Assembly (NCBI GenBank): GCA_016584495.1
Contig: WAID01000009.1
Location: 2,728,001-2,792,000, forward strand
Direction: 5' to 3'
DNA from: Celoporthe dispersa
Lineage: Eukaryota > Ascomycota > Sordariomycetes > Diaporthales > Cryphonectriaceae
Length of the DNA: 64,000 bases
The notes under the pieces are model-generated. The model saw only the letters and a program-made list of their open reading frames with translations. It was not told the DNA's origin and made no database searches. Within the stretch, counting starts at the first letter, position 1. The number at the start of each line of letters is the position of its first letter. Both the position numbers and the translations under genes were made by a program. Of this stretch, positions 23,839 through 36,720 are shown in pieces.

Positions 23839-26029
23839 GTTAGCAGAGTAGGGTGGACTCGCCGGGTGCGGGCTATCTGGCTGGGCCTAGAGTCATGCTC
23901 ATATGAGACCAGAGAGCGCGTAAGGAAGGTATTCTATCCAGTGAGGGGTGGGAGGTTCTGTGGGAGAAGGAGGTTCCTGGAGATGGCGGGTGTCGAGGAG
24001 CGCGGTGAATCCTATTTCTTTCTCTCCCTCTCTCTCTCTCTTTTTTTTTTTTTAATTCCTCTTTCTCTCTCTTGCTATATACTGTAACCCTAGGATGACA
24101 CACCTCTCTTTTCTCCGAGGATGGGGCACAGCGAGGCGGGGCGATGTGGCGCGCAGAGAAGGCCCAACACCAGCGAGGCCAGGCTGGCTGCAATCCGCTG
24201 TCGCCTCGTCTCGTCGCAAGGCAATCCGGGGAATGCGCTCTTGTCGGTGGACCAGGTCGTCGAGGGAGGAGATATCGCGACAGGCGACAGGCGGGCAGTG
24301 GGTTGTCGAAGTGTGTGAGGTGTACCTACCAAGTCGGTCGTAAGCGAGGGGCACGGCGAGGCAGTGGCTCCTCAACCTCGGCGGGGCCCTTTTTTTCTAA
24401 CTAGTAATATGGGTACGCTGCCAACTGCTGGCATACAGCAAGCACGGTCAGTACGATCAAAATGCTGCTGCTTATAGTGCTCTCTCCGTTCGCCCCCCTT
24501 CCCCGCCAAAACAAAGCACAATATACACAGCCAGCCTGTTTTATCTGTTCATTACTATTATTGTTATTTGCGTTTCGTAACCTAGACCTTGCTGTAATTA
24601 TCAAGTGTTTGACGTCACCTGCAGCAGTGCCCACTCATAGATAAAGAAATCAATAAAAATTCCTTCAGCCTCTAGTTTTAGGAAACAGCCAAAGAATTCT
24701 GCTGCCTGGCACGGCAAGTCAGGTCTAAGCCCAACCCCCCGCCCAACCCCCCGCGACACGGCCTCCGACACCAACGGGCTTGTACTCTACGATACCAGAG
24801 GAACGGGGAAACATCGGATGATGGTAACAGGGTAGGTAGGGGTAGGCTAAGGATGGGTAGGGTGGATGGCAGGTACGGTACGGTGCCTAGATGGGCTCCT
24901 GCTGCGGATCTGACCAGCATGCAGCTGCAGCTGCCGTTGCAGTAGCCTCCTCCTCCAGCCCTATTCTAGGCCTCATTCATCCCAACCTCGAATTAATAGT
25001 CACACCACCAGCCAGCCAGCAGGTTTCTACGTCGGAGACCAAATCTGTTCAAGGGCGTTCTGGACGCAGTGCTTTGTTTTGCCATTACCGTCTCCCCAGG
25101 CCGCCGTGAAGAGTCCCAATTACCTGCCCAGCTGTCTGTCTCATCGCCACCCGATACTTCCATAATGAGGATAATGATAATGAAAAGGAAGAAAAAGAAG
25201 AGGAAAAAAACCCTCGGGGGGAGGGGGGCGCTTTCTCTATATACAGAATTTCACAGCCTAATATTGGGCAGTCAGAGGCAAGTGTGAAGTGAACAGGCCT
25301 CCCCCAGGCCTGAGCTGGGAGTGCTTAATGAACCATTTGCCAACTCCGTTCAGCCTCTTGTGTACACACTTGTAAGACAGGAAAAGAAGAAAAAAATAAA
25401 AGGTAAGAAAAATAAATAAAAGACGGTTTGCCTTTTGGTGGTTTTTTTTCTTTCTTTTTTTCGGGGCTCGTCTCTCTGGCGTCCCCTTCCAAAAAAAAAA
25501 AATTATCAAAAAGTTTCCTATTCTCCGCACCACCACAGCTCGACAGCCAGGCCAACCCACTCAGCTCCCAAAATCCAGAGGTGATAATGGGCTGTCCCGC
25601 CTGATCTAACAACAAAACAGAACAAAGAAAAAGAAAAAAAGACAGAGAGAAGAAGTCTCCGACCGCTTTGTCGTGCTGTGCAATCTATAAGGGGTATTGT
25701 GTAGTATGACAACTTGTTGACGCGAAAGAAGACACTGCCCGCTCGTGACTTGGAAAACCCAGCGGGCGAGGTATTTTGTTTGGTGAAGCTGAACAAATCC
25801 AAATGCAATTGCCACCCATCACATTGCCGCCAACCTTGATCGGACCGGGCCCGAATGAGCGACGTGGTAAAAAAAAAAAAAAAAAAAAAGTATTGTTCCC
25901 TGATGCCCAAAAAAGAAAGAAAAAGAGACAAAACTCCGCAGGAAAGATGACCGGGCCCAAACCCAATTTTTTTTTCTTGTCGCCCGATGTTAAGAAAATA
26001 ACCACCCCCTCCGTTCACACAAAAGTCGT
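23839..26029. other. Intergenic region between Hsp70-like and Ime2-type genes
   Basis: 2.2 kb with no credible gene. It includes a CT/T tract (24022-24054), a minus-strand G-quadruplex-type motif at 24730-24752, A-rich and T-rich tracts near 25189-25210 and 25430-25503, and a 20-base A run at 25869-25889. Confidence 0.65.
24730..24752 (-). promoter_or_regulatory. G-quadruplex-type motif (tandem CCCAACCCCCCG unit)
   Basis: The plus strand carries CCC-AA-CCCCCC-G-CCC-AA-CCCCCC, a tandem repeat of a 12-base unit. The minus strand therefore has four G runs with loops of one or two bases, a textbook G-quadruplex pattern. It lies about 0.9 kb upstream of the Hsp70-like gene. Function is unknown. 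Confidence 0.55.
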
Positions 26030-28587
26030 CTAGAATCGATTGCTCGCTGCCCAGATGCTCGCTGATGCCGACGCTGCCCACTCGCTCTCCTCGTAGGGCG
26101 GTGTCGGCCACTTATAAGCCGATGCCTTCCTGTTGTTCAGGTCCAGTGGCTTGGGCTCGATCGCCTCCTGCCCTTCACCAAAGAGGCAAACGTTACCGCT
26201 GGCTGACGGCGAGGGCGTCGGGTAAGGATTTCGGAACCCGGGATTGCCTGGCGATTTCCGCGCATTCGCCGGACCGTTCTTGTCCATCCGCCTCATCGCC
26301 TTCTGGGTCGATGTGAGGACCTCGTCGAGGAGCTCATCTTCCTCGTCCGGCGCGTCGTAATGGTGGACGCCATGCGCTGCCTGAGCCCGTCGTGTCCGGC
26401 TAGAGACGGGACCTGTCGCCCGCGAGGCTCCGGACAGGTTATCCGCCGATCGAGGCTGGTGGTGCGGTATGGAGTGGTGGCGTTTGAGGTTGCCAGCGGA
26501 GGACATCTGGTGGACAGCAGGTGTCGGCGCGTGCAGGCTGTCCGGGTTCTGTTGGGCCTCTTTCAGGGCCCTGTCGAGTGGCTCGTGGTTGTCCTTTGCC
26601 ACCGGTGCAGGGGGTGGGTCGATCACCATGGACGATCTGTTGCTCGCCCACGGGCCACAGCCGGCGGGAGCCTCCATGTCCGGCTCGATGGGTGACACGG
26701 GGGTCTGATGCCGGCCCGAGAACCGTCGTGCCCTCTTGCGCAGGTGCGAGAAGAAGCCCTCCTTATGGGCACTAGGGGGTGACACGAGCCCTCCGTGGCC
26801 GTTGAGAGCACGCTCGGCTTGTTGCCTGTGCATATCTGCGTAGTGGTTTGTGCTTGACTGGACCGATAGCTGGCGCCCAATCTTCTTGGACTGCTTCTCC
26901 TCCATGTGACCATGCCTGTGGGCGTTCGCGTACGCATCATTGTACGATGGCGTCCGCTGGGCGGTCACAGCATCCGATAATGGAGAGATGGGCCTGATGG
27001 TGGGGAGAATCGGCATAGGCGCCACGTTTGATATCCCATTGGTCCATGTGGTTCTCTTGTTGGCAGGCGGTCGAGACTTGGCGGGCATGATGGGTGCGGG
27101 ATCGACTGTCACCTGCACCGGCTGCGGCTTAACAGTTGGCACGGGTTCTTTTGCAGCCGCCTGAGGAGCCGCCGCCGCCAGATCATTAGAGGATTCGGCG
27201 CGGCCGATGAGCGACTTTCGGAACCAGGACGGCTTGGATGAGATCGTGGGCGTGATCGCGTCCTTGGAGCTGCGGCTGAGCTCTGAGGGCTTGCGGCCTA
27301 ATATCCTCGAGGCGGAGGACTTGGGGCGCGTGGGGTCGACTGCGTCGGCAAAGTACTCGTGGGCAAGGGCCTGGGTGGACGTCGGCCGATTCTTGGGATC
27401 CCACATCAGACACCAGGTCACAAACTGGCTCAGCGACGCGGGCCACTGTGGTGTCTGCAGGATGGTGTCCATAGAGTGGGGAGCCATCTTTGGGAACGAA
27501 AAGCCCAGCTTTCCGGCCAGACGGGTGCCTTCTCGCCAGTCGCCTCCGCCTACGCGCTGACCCGCCTTGTTATACCAGTTTCCAGGACTGCCCATGATCT
27601 CACAAACCCTCCAGACTTGGTCCACCTCGTTTCCGCCGGGGAACAAAGGCTTCAGTGTTGCGATCTCAACGGCCATCGCACCAATGGCCCAGATGTCGAC
27701 AGGTGCGGAGTATTCGCCGGCGCGCAACAGCACTTCGGGTGCTCGGTACCATCGCGTCGAAACGTACGTCGTGTATGGCGACTTCGAGTGCGTCTCTCTT
27801 GCCAGGCCGAAATCGGCAATCTTGACGGTGTAGGTGGGAGGGGTGGAGGGTGGTGTGACCAGAGATGAGTACCGTCTGAACGAGTTTGTTGTGTCTTGGT
27901 GGGATGATGTCGAGACCAAGATGTTCTCAGGCTTGATGTCTCTGTGGAAAAAGCTGTGGGCGTGGATGTGTTCCAGGCCCTGCATGATCTGGTACAGGAT
28001 GCTCTTGACACTTGAGTTGTCCAGACACTTGTGGTCTCTGGCCTTCATCAGCTGGTATAGGTTACCTTCCATGTACTCCATGCAGATGTGGAGCTTCTTG
28101 GTGAAAGGGTCGAGGAAGATGTCCAGAGCCGGGACGAGGTGCTGGTGAGGGGGGAGTGTCCTGAGGAACACAACCTCCCGGAGCTCTAGACAAGGTGAAA
28201 ACGACTCAAAAGTCTTCTTCATGGTTTTGATGGCAATCTGATACTTCCATCAGCACACACATTACATCACGCCGAGGTCTCATGTTCATGTCATCCCAGT
28301 GCAGACTAAGGAGTACTTACCACAGTTCCTCTCCTGGCGACACTGGCCCCGGCAGTGCGAACCCTAGCCAGGACGACACTGCCAAAGCTTCCGTCGCCGA
28401 TCTCCTTGAGGACCTCAAACCTGTCCTCCAGTGCCATTGCGCTGGAGCCGACGGCTGAGCCCCGATGGGTCAGGTCGTGTGCGACAGTCATGATGGAGTT
28501 GCGGTGGTGGCGAAATCCGGGATTTGAGAGAGGGAGAGGGCGGGTGAGATCGCCGTCTTCTGTCCCTGGCAGGTATTGTACTGTCAC
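26030..28587 (-). CDS. ime2: Ime2/RCK-family protein kinase
   Basis: Exons 28587-28321 and 28237-26030 around an 83-nt GTAAGT intron give 824 residues; a start at 28491 (MTVAHDL) would give 792. Kinase motifs are complete: glycine loop IGDGSFGSV, Lys93 in IAIK, HRDIKPEN (Asp189), an insert rich in Ser/Thr/Pro, DFG (231-233), the T-x-Y activation motif TTY (245-247) and STRWYRAPE. The dual T-x-Y site with this family pattern marks the RCK group (Ime2, MAK, ICK). The 450-residue tail is disordered and rich in Ser, Pro and basic residues, as in filamentous fungi. Ime2 drives meiosis in yeast; homologues restrain sexual development in Neurospora and Aspergillus. The divergent upstream region is 8.1 kb long, which suggests complex regulation (inference). 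Confidence 0.93.
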
Positions 28588-31500
28588 AGGTGGTGGTCAC
28601 CGGCTGAGACAGTGCTATACCATGCGCGAGACGGCGCGCGAGGGTGTGGAGGTGAAGCTCTTCCGAGTAGAGCTTACTACCGTAGACGAAGCATCCAGGG
28701 TTCAGCGTTTGGGAAGATGTCAAAAGGCCGACTTATGTTAAGCGGTGGGTACGGTTGGCCAGCCCAGTCCTGGTCGTGGCCGTAGGTCGTGGTCGTGGTC
28801 GTGACCGTGGTCGCAGGTGGCCTTTCGGATTGTTGATACTCGGAACAACACCTGGGGTGTGGTGGTGAGGAGGAAGGGAGAGACCAGGTTGGTGCCGGAT
28901 TGAGGGGATATGGATGACAATGGGAAAGATCCAAAAAAAAAAAAAGAGTGGACGGGCCTCCTGAGCGGTCGGGCCTGGAATGATTAAAAGGAAAAGTTGA
29001 AGAGATTGATGGGCGTGCAGGGAGGGACCACACAAGATTGGGATGCGGGTCTGTCCCTTAGGCGGCTCCGGGAGTTCTGATGCAGGTACTTTGGGCGGAT
29101 CGCGTGGTGACCTCGGTGCTTAGCGTGAAGATGCAATTATTAGAATAAAATGGATCCGACCGTAATCAAATAATGTGCTCTGATCTCCCGACGACAATGT
29201 GTGATGCCGCACGGTCAAAGGTCGTCAAGAGTGAGAGGAGGTTTGAAGAAAGATGAAGAAGCAAGTGTAGTGTTTCCAAAAGAAACATCAAGACAGGCAA
29301 GGCGTTAACTCAACGGCTCGAGACTACAGAGTCTTGTCTTGAAGCCCCTGTCGGTGGTTCGTTTTGTCGCAGGAGAGGTGAGAAAGACGCGGGCGAGAGA
29401 GGGAGGGGGGAGGGAGGGAGACAGCGAGAGTGGTCCGGAACCCAATACAGCAGCAGCCAAGGACCAGCGGCGGAACTGCGGGTTGGGCTGGTGACAAGTG
29501 GACAGACAGGAGGGCCCGCGACGAGGATAGCCACCAACGAACCCGCCCATGCAGAGAGAGACAGACAGACAGAGAGAGAGAGAGAGGGCTGTTGCCCTGT
29601 CCTGCCCCGCCCTGCCCTGCTACTCAGTACGCGGACGACGATCCGGACCAGGGACGTGGGTGCGAGATGGTGAGCGTGGGAGCCCTGGAGACTGATGAAC
29701 AGGAGGTGCAGCAGGGGGAACCGTCGTACCGCGAAGAGAGGACAAAGAGAAGGGGACCTGGGACTGAGCACTGGGGACCCGTGGAGCCTTGAGCGCAGCG
29801 AGACCCGGTGCTTAGCATGAATGGAAGCAGCGGGGGTGGTCTGTCGACGGGTCGACGGTCAACAGTGGCCAAGGGGAACGGGGGCCTTACTGGACCTGGG
29901 CCTGCTCTGCCGGTTCAGATCAATCAATGTCGACGATTGATAGGGGGGAGCAAATCTCGCTAATGATCCGGGCAACAGCGTTTCTTCAAGAGTCCAATTT
30001 GCGCTCAAGACCGGGGTTGTTCTCCTTCTCGGCCAGGGTTCGCGCGTTGGCTTGGGGGCCCCCGTTTTTTGGATGGGGGGGGGTTTATTCTTTTAATTTT
30101 TTTTTAATCTTTTTTAGATGGCGTGGTGTCGGTGGCTTGTTGACCTGTCAAGCCTGGCGCCGATGCTTGTTTCTCGGCACAGCAGCGCTGCGTGCCTGTG
30201 GTGGTCTTCGCACGCAGGACGGTGGATTGGATACGTAATACAAGCACAGTGACGCAGATAGTGCGAATAAGGGCGCCGTGAAGGGGGAAGGGGGGAAAAA
30301 AAATTACAGAAAGATGACCTCTGGGAAAGATGAAGAGAGAGTAACGGTGATGAGAATGGGGTCGTACTTGTGGATCCACCTGGTTGAGCTTCGACCCTGG
30401 TCGGATGAAGGTGGACGTCGCACACTCAGGTGAGCAACTGGCGGTTATTATGACATCTCGGTACTATTTGTTGGCTGATGATGGCTGGCCCAGCAGAAGA
30501 AGAAGCGACATATGTCGTTGGGGGTGATGAGATGAGCGAGAGAGGCGATGGCAGGTGGAAAAAAGAAAAGGGGAAGGGAGGGCGAGAGAGCGAACGAGAG
30601 GGAGAAGCACAGCAGAGTCACGGCTGCTGACGAGACGTCCTGTCAGAGCATAACTCTAATGCCATGGGCAGAAGGTGAGGTCCACAGCTAGAGTGCAGAG
30701 AGAGCGAGAGACTCGAGACCTGAGGATTGATTACCTGGGTGGACAAGATGGAAGAGGGAGGGAGGGAAGGAAGGAACAGACGGGTCTGACAAGCATGACT
30801 GCCAGCCAGCAAGGGGGGGGGGGCGGGCGGGTTGAGCTGAACCTGACTGACAGACATTGTGGTGTTTAACAGCGGGAGGGAAAGTGGGAGCAGGGTGGGA
30901 ACGAGGGTGAGGGTGAGGATGGGTGGAATGGGCCAGTGACTGGGCAACTAAACTCACTCTGTCCCTGAGGAGTGGGAGTGGACCTGTTTCTGGTCGACGG
31001 GACAGTGCCTGGGTGACCGCCTCTCACTGGGTCGGCTGAGCTGCCAGAAGGCGTAAAAGCAGGGGAGACCGTGTACTGGCGTGTCAGCGTGTCAATATGC
31101 CTGCAGCGTCTGGTCGGCTAGGGCCTACTAGTATCTGCTCACATACAGACCACGTACGTACCGTGCCGGTGTCATACCACCATGATGGTACATAGAGACG
31201 GTAGTGGTACTACCACCATAGTACTACTAAACTATGTCAGTCCTGTAGTGAGGCAGGCGGCACGGTAAGGTTGCCAGGGGCCAGCGCCCAGTGACCGTCG
31301 CCTCAGCGTGGCTATGTGTGCCTGTGGTACCTGGATCGCCGTTCATGCCAGCAGGCCGCTCGACGGGCCCGCCTAGGGAAATAAATCTATGCACTATAGC
31401 CTAGAGGCAAATGGCAGATCTGCTACCTGATTGGCACCATAAGAACCGTCGTCCAGGCGATCGCGATAGACTACCTGATGCATAATGTTTTGTGTGTGTG

Positions 31501-34500
31501 AGGGTTTATGGACTACCATGCCCTGCCAGCAGAATGTGATCGCATCTCACAGCAGCGCGTACCAGAATAGCAGGGTACTGGGCCCGTGGTTACAGGGGGC
31601 CAGAAGTACCTCCTGCGACGACAGGGGGGCAGTGCAAGCACAGTGTCTGTAACTCTGGGCCCTGGTCCTGACTCTTGGGCGCCTCTAGAACGGTTCTCAA
31701 CCACCGTCTCACCAGCCGTGCACCAGGCTTTCTGTAAGCCCCTGCTAGCCGTCTACCTACCATAGCCACCACTATAGTACGGGCCCGGCAGCACCACCAG
31801 GCTCTTCACCTTGTTGCGTGCTAACAGAGCTAAAGCCAGGGGTGCATAAAGACGCGATCCGTTCCGGGCGTGGCCCACCAGTCCTGCCGTATTAGTGGTT
31901 AAGGAAGTGAGCGCCCAGTGCCAAGTTGGTGGCCCTCGCTCAACCGCTGCATGGCCAGCCACTTTGGGCATCCAGACGATCGTCGCATGTGTGGTGGCAA
32001 GGCTCCGCTGTGAAGGCTCGTGTACCTCTCTCTCTACAGGGCAATCTCGTGTGTGCGCGCGCTCGTGTGGTGCCTCTCTCGATGAGACGCGAGACTCGTC
32101 GTCGTCGACTGGGTCTAAACTTTCAGGCCATCGTCATCCGCTACCATTTACAGGCAAGTACCACATGCGAATCCAGGTAACTGGAGCACGAGATGGGCCT
32201 AATGACATCTGGAGGGATCGCGCCGCCGGGAGGGGGACTGGCTGGTTGGTCGTGGGCTGTCCGTATCTCGCAGCTGTGTGGGCGCTTTGACCGGCCTCTC
32301 TCTCCGCCTCTCACCACGCCGAGGACCGTGAGCCTGCGACATCACTCATGCATGAACGAGAATGGACAGAGCGGAACGCGTGGCTGGACCCCCAGCCCCT
32401 CTCTCCCTCCACAGGAACCGAGTCGTCACATCGGCGAAGGGAGATATAGCAAAGAACCCAGAGGACTGACGATAGCTCCACGGCTTTCGACAGGTCGATC
32501 TCTTGCCAGTCGCAGATGCCAGCTCATCGTGCCTGCAGAAAACAGGACAGGACCGCTTCCTCTTTGGTGGTGGTAAGCTCCTGGGTCGAGACGCCAACCC
32601 CCAAAACGGTCTCTCGAACGGTAGCTTCGGGTCCGCTAAACAAGGCAGGGGGCGAGGGTAGTGCTGTGTGTGCGCGTGTGTCTCTTGGGGACGTTGGGGA
32701 GAGCCTGTCAGCCCTGCTACTCACCAGCGGACAAAAGCCATGGCCGCGGGACGCGGGGTTGCAAAGTTTGGTTCCGAAACTCCACAGGACCAGTTCCTGC
32801 TAAGGTCCAGCCGGGAAGAGACAAGACGTCTTGGGTACCAAGAATGAGCGGATCTACCATAACATTAGCAGGCAGACCACACGGTCTACTACGCAGTACG
32901 GCATTTCTTACCCGCGGTATTTCACAGGGCTGGCCGCGCAGGAATCCTTCTCGAACGTCAAGGTCAAGACTCCTAAGATTTGCCCACATCAAGTTGAGAC
33001 GAAGCGCCCCGGTTGAAACGAGGGCGGGGCACGGAGATGTCGAGGGATAGGGACAGAGCCGAGGAAGGGTGCTGAGAACGTGTCGAGGCTGGCTTGCAGG
33101 CAGGCAGGCAGGCTGGCTGGCTGGCATATACTGGCGAGGATAGTACGTACTATGAAAGTAGATGGTTTGGAGGGGGCTTCGTCGGTAATGAGCGAGAGGG
33201 GCTGGTAGGATCCTCATTGCTAATCTTGTCGCTGGCGAAACGAAATCTCGATTAGGCCTGTGAAGACGATGAGCCATTGGGTATCGGACCACAGGAGTTC
33301 CACCATGCCAGATTGCCAGCCTCGTGGCTGCTACCATAGTCTGTCAAGACAGCTATGGCGGGGCTCTCACCTTAGCATTCGTCTTCGAACAAATCATCCA
33401 GCGTCCACCTGGTGTCACGAATGAATCCTGTCTTGGTTGGACATCAGTAGTGGCAGGGTCAGGTCGGCGCTACTGTCTGTACTGTACTATACTACGTAGC
33501 CGGTCCGGAGTTCGCAGTCGGTCTATCATGGCGCGGTGTCCCTGCAAATCCACAGAACTTCGGGCAGTGAACAGTAATGGTTCGTGTCAAAAAGCTCGGG
33601 CCGCCTGATCGTCCATTTATATCCAGCGCTGGCCATCTCGCACTTCTTTGCAGTCGCCTGTCCTTCAGGAGATGATCCTATTTCACTTATCGTTCGTCTC
33701 CCGTTGCTAAGATGCCCATCCTCATCGGGTTGCAACGTCGACCAATGGTGAGATCAGGAACGAGACCTCTGGTGGTCGTCTCGCTGGACACTAGCTATCT
33801 CTCAACCATCAAGTCTGTCTCATCTGTCCCCCTCCGGCGCCAAATCTGACATACAAGGCAGAGCAGCCATTGCTCAGAGGTCTATACTCCACATCAAGAA
33901 TTCTCGTTGCGGGTTAGTCCAAGCACCAGTAGACTGACTCGTGCCATGTGATGATTCTGTGTCTGGGCGCCAGAGACCATCCGTCAATCACCATGTCGTT
34001 CAGTCGCTCGGGAGAAAAGGCCCCCCTCTCGACATGAGCCAGAAGAGAAAAGGAAAGGGAAGAAAAAAGGGGGCCCGGCCCCAGCCTGAGTCGATCCGGG
34101 CCTGTTAGTTGATGGTCGGGGGCTATTCCGACCCTGTGCGACCCATCGCGCTTGGCTCGTTTTCGGCGTCTGGAAAATCTCGGTCGCACCGCGCTTCACC
34201 GGGGGTAGCCCGTTGGTATTCTACTTTGTACGGTAGGAAGACAGCCGCGGCCCGTCGTCGACAAACTTTCCAGAGAGGAGCTGGGGAGTCATACGGCCTT
34301 CGCCTCTTTCGTCCATGGAGACCCGCAATCTTCGCTGGCGCTGCATTATCCTGTGCCAGCAGATTCGTCAGCAGACCGTGGTTGGTTTGGAAAGCCGCGA
34401 CTTGCGCCGCCAGCGACAAACCGGCAGCTGGAAGGCCTCGTAATGTCGGTGGCTGGACAGCAACAGCGGCCTCGGCCTTTCTTATCCATTTTGTCTTTCT

Positions 34501-36720
34501 ATACGACACCTCGATCACACCAGATCTGCAGTAGTTTGGCTCGGCAACACAGCCGGGAGCTTCCTTCCCCTGACCGCCTTGCGCTCGAGGTCGGCGTGTA
34601 GGGCGGTCAATGAAGAATGGACCCCCCGGCCGAAACCAGGCCCCCCCAGAGGCGTTCTTGCGCGCTCACCGACTTGATAATTCCTATTCCACGTGGCGAC
34701 GATAGGGGCATCTTGCATCTGTCCCAAGTGGGTCCACCCTTGCTGCCCCCATTGGGGAATCCTGATCGCATTGGTGAATAGCTCATGACGATAGAGGGTG
34801 AGGTCGGGGTGGGGAAGCCCGCGTACAAGAATACCGCATGTACCTCGAGACTTCCAGAATGTCGATTTTCGTATCCGCTGAGGATCGAGGAAGGCCCTGC
34901 AGCAGATCGAATACGGGATTAGTTATGGACGAAGGTGGTCCCGTGACCGTTGAGAGATGTCTGCTGGTGAACCCGACCCTCGTCGACTGGATCGCCAGGG
35001 CGCCTTCTCTTTCTTCAGGGCAGCCCTCATGACTAACTATATCGACGCGCATCCGTTACCCTGTGGTGACACACTATCATTCGGCGTGCCGGGGCTGATT
35101 TTCCATGCTGCAAGGAAGGCATATCAGCAAACTTTCCTTCTTGAGCTGTAGGTATGGGTATTCTCCTTGTCTCTGTCTGTTTATGGACGTCACAAGCGTG
35201 ACACCTACCCTTGACAACATGGAAATGTGGCAACGTTAGCTGTCGCTGGCAGAAACATGGTTGGCGACTCTGCAGTCCCAATTCAGGTATGGAGACGTGG
35301 TGTTTCGACCCGACCGAGAGCCAGGATCTGATATTGGGAGGGGACAGGATGCCATCTGTCAAGACACCTTTCTCTGAGAACGTCGGAGGGAGGCAACGGC
35401 CCTGATGTTGGCTCAGCAGACGAGAATGCTGCTCGTCGCCTTGCACTTTCTGGGTTGGACAGCTGGGCAAGAGGGACAGGCGCCAAGCTCAGGCAGCCAC
35501 CGAGGCGAATTGCAGTCTGGGCAGGAACGAGATTATCGAGCACGGCTGCTTGAACATCAAGGGTCGCTTGCTGAGAGGCCTGGGGAGGGGAAACGGGTTG
35601 AATTCGGTTCAAGTTGGGAGACACTCTTCTCTACGAGAGTGCTTGCCTGGTTGCTGAACACATGAAGTCTCTTCTATGTGAGAGACTCAAATTTTCAGTA
35701 CAGGAAGTGGGGTCTAGGCAAAGAAACAACGGCACTTGGCCACCATCCCAACCCTCGGTATGTTGTCTAGGTTCTTTGCCTGCTTGCTCTATCATCTCCT
35801 TGTATGCCTGTCTGCCTGCTGGTACTCCAGCACAACAAGACCAACCCATGGGACAATCACGGATAGAATTGTAGCATGCTATTGTGTGTTGGACGCCATT
35901 GCAAAGAGCCAGTTACTTTATCAGAACCTCCAACTACCATTCCTACCCTGCGGCCACTTCTAGAATCCTCTCCGGCTGGCAGTCCCCTTCTGTCGATAAT
36001 TCGCGTCACTTGTTTGGGTGAGTCACCTATTGTCTGCCCCAACAACGAATCACAATACAAACAAAGAGCTTCCAGTATCTTCCTGCCTTCCCCTCCCCCA
36101 CCTTCACGTTTTCTATTTAAAATTCTGATCTTGAACTGCCTCTCCAGTCCTTGTTGTCTCTCGCCAACAGCTACATAAACTGGCAAATCAATCATTCAGC
36201 ATTCAACCCTTCACCCAGAGACTTCCAACATTCTCTGGGCTAAGGAGATATCATTGATTTGGTGTCAACCCACTCAACCAAAGCACCTGCATTTCCCAGG
36301 TCATCAATACATACCAGAGTGGACCTCTTTCCAGGCAAGTTCCTTCCTTCCCCCAGTGCCCCTTCCTTTACATTGGGGTAGTTGCTGGTACCTCTGCTGC
36401 TAGCTTCAGAACCAAAGTCTCTCTTTCCTCATCTGGTCTGCCTCCTTCATCTTTGTGTCACTAAGTATTGAGGCAGTCAGCACCATCACTCTACCTCCTT
36501 CCTTGGCACTGGTCAGTCTACCACGTGTTTCCTTTTGAGCCCAGTTCCTTCCCCCTCCCTCCCCAAGTTGACCTCCTTTTCCTTTCTAATCCAGCTCCCT
36601 GACAGCACCACCTGCTGACAGAGTACCAGACCCTCTTCTATTCTGTAGAGGCCAGAAACAGTCCCTTCAATTCTAGATCATCGACAATCTCCTCAACTCT
36701 CATCGAACGAAAACGTCAAA
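28588..36720. other. 8.1 kb gene-free divergent region (Ime2 / Stc1-domain gene)
   Basis: No open frame in this stretch has family-like motifs or sensible splice-joined exons. It holds a GA repeat at about 29571-29586, several small inverted repeats around 31175-31245 (for example CATAGT...ACTATG), a CAGG/CTGG tetranucleotide tract at about 33087-33125 and a pyrimidine-rich stretch from about 36080 to 36700 next to the Stc1-domain gene. It must contain two promoters and may contain long leaders or non-coding transcripts, which cannot be seen from sequence alone. Confidence 0.55.

Noticed and set aside
32717..33337. 206-codon minus-strand open frame in the long gap
   Set aside because: Low-complexity, repeated CAGG/CTGG-derived residues and no family-like motif or supporting splice structure.
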